From Heloderma charlesbogerti (taxonomy: Eukaryota; Chordata; Lepidosauria; Squamata; Helodermatidae), in the NCBI GenBank assembly GCA_026122225.1, contig JANEZZ010001904.1, positions 1,054,001 to 1,118,000 of the forward strand: a DNA stretch of 64,000 bases, in the 5' to 3' direction. The notes below the pieces were generated by a model. That model saw only the letters and a program-made list of their open reading frames with translations. It was not told the origin of the DNA and searched no databases. Shown piece by piece: positions 63,147-64,000 of the stretch. Within the stretch, counting starts at the first letter, position 1. Each line of letters begins with the position of its first letter. The translations under genes were made by a program, and so were the position numbers.

Positions 63147-64000
63147 AGTCTGACCTGCACTGACTTCTATAAATTAGTGCATATGGTTTTAAATATTTTA
63201 CCCACGAGATCTCTGCTGTGTTTTAAACACCTGTTGAAATCAGTTCTCCAGTCTAACATTCTCAAACAGACCTTCCTTCTCTGCCTTCTCCCTCCACTCT
63301 GCTTTCTTCAAGTGTGTATTCTCTTAAAGCCAAACTAGAAGTGAATTTGATTGTGTGAATGCGGTTAGGCTACACGGGTGTTTGTTTGTTTTTAAATGTA
63401 AATCGCCAGGGCACAGCCTGAACATCCTCAGGGTGGGGAGTTGGAAGGGGGAGTTTATCTCTCTTGCCCTGCCACATTTCTGACAAAAATAGTCTCCCAG
63501 AAGAGGCTGCTTGCATCTCAAAGTTGAGGCTTTCCTTGAAACACAAAGAGGAGCTTCAGGGAGGCAATTTTTGCCAGGGAGAGAGAGAGAGAGTTAACTT
63601 CCTCCTCCCCATAGTCTCAGACTTGCTCAGGCTTCTCTGCATCTTACATAACAAAAACTATGCATGTATTCACACAATTGACGTCACTTCTAATTTGGCT
63701 CTTAGCTGAGCTAAGGACAGTGTCCTTCATTTTATCTTATGAGTTACCGTAGGCCAGATCTTGAACAACCTGTGATCTACCAAACTGAATGTAGGCTGCT
63801 CACATTCCTTCAAGGCTTAGCAAAGTTATGTTTACTCTCTGCTTTATCTGGGAGTATTTAGCAAATCATCCCATGCACCTGGTGGCCTGCATTTGGCTTG
63901 GTGGTTCAGAAACTGTTGTGTTAGCTTTTTGCAGAAGCTCTAGTGTATGAACTATTCTTCAGCTCTCTCTTCTTTGATGGAAGCTGGGTGGCTGCATTGA
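63147..64000. other. Unassigned DNA
   Basis: No gene or repeat family recognised; short (GA)n at 63,580-63,592. Confidence 0.4.

Overview
This 64 kb window looks like ordinary non-genic nuclear DNA of a vertebrate, most likely a squamate reptile (lizard or snake). Reasons: a full-length RTE-type BovB LINE, many L2/CR1-group LINE fragments, tRNA-derived SINE pieces, numerous short palindromic DNA transposons, AT-rich background and microsatellites. I find no exon of a host protein gene and no convincing host RNA gene. The reading frames that carry recognisable protein domains all belong to retrotransposons.

The most unusual content is a set of 14 short non-autonomous DNA elements (0.3-1.65 kb) at about 7.95-15.2, 23.2-24.1, 28.7-29.3, 31.95-32.8, 34.9-35.2, 38.96-39.5, 40.15-40.7, 44.7-45.0, 46.1-47.0 and 53.4-54.0 kb, plus a related one at 35.99-36.99 kb. 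They begin TAGGGATG and end CATCCCTA, and most are flanked by clear 8-bp target-site duplications, which is the hAT-superfamily signature. Inside, nine of them are built from stacked perfect or near-perfect palindromes: a 36-bp palindrome with arm GTGATAGGCTACGTAAA (20 copies counted), a second one with arm GTCTTAGTCTACGTAAA, and CpG-rich palindromes containing CAAATGGCGGC, which resembles a YY1 site. In several copies the palindromes are arranged symmetrically into a 190-400 bp super-palindrome. Many copies carry an outward-pointing 5' splice-site consensus (AGGTAAGT) at a fixed place near each end. I do not recognise this family from memory.

Layout. 1-7.6 kb: old L2 copy (1.9-3.9 kb) and a hAT-like element with a nested MITE (5.5-6.7 kb). 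7.9-15.2 kb: five palindromic or foldback elements, including a 1.65 kb foldback. 15.2-23.2 kb: mostly unassigned, with a minisatellite, a short tandem repeat and old MITEs. 23.2-26.8 kb: palindromic element, L2 3' end, foldback MITE. 26.8-30.6 kb: complete but dead BovB with a palindromic element inside. 31.2-33 kb: L2 with a palindromic element inside. 33.9-34.7, 37.4-38.1 and 40.8-41.3 kb: repeat-free stretches that might be conserved non-coding DNA. 38-48.7 kb: MITEs, SINE, L2 fragments, palindromic elements. 50.3-51.9 kb: L2 with a long open reverse-transcriptase frame, inserted in a MITE. 54.9-64 kb: a retroposed 3' end, foldback MITEs, SINE and L2 tails.

The nesting gives a relative order: palindromic elements sit inside BovB, inside two L2 copies and inside a MITE, so they were active after those. 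Working from sequence alone, I cannot name the species or the neighbouring host gene.
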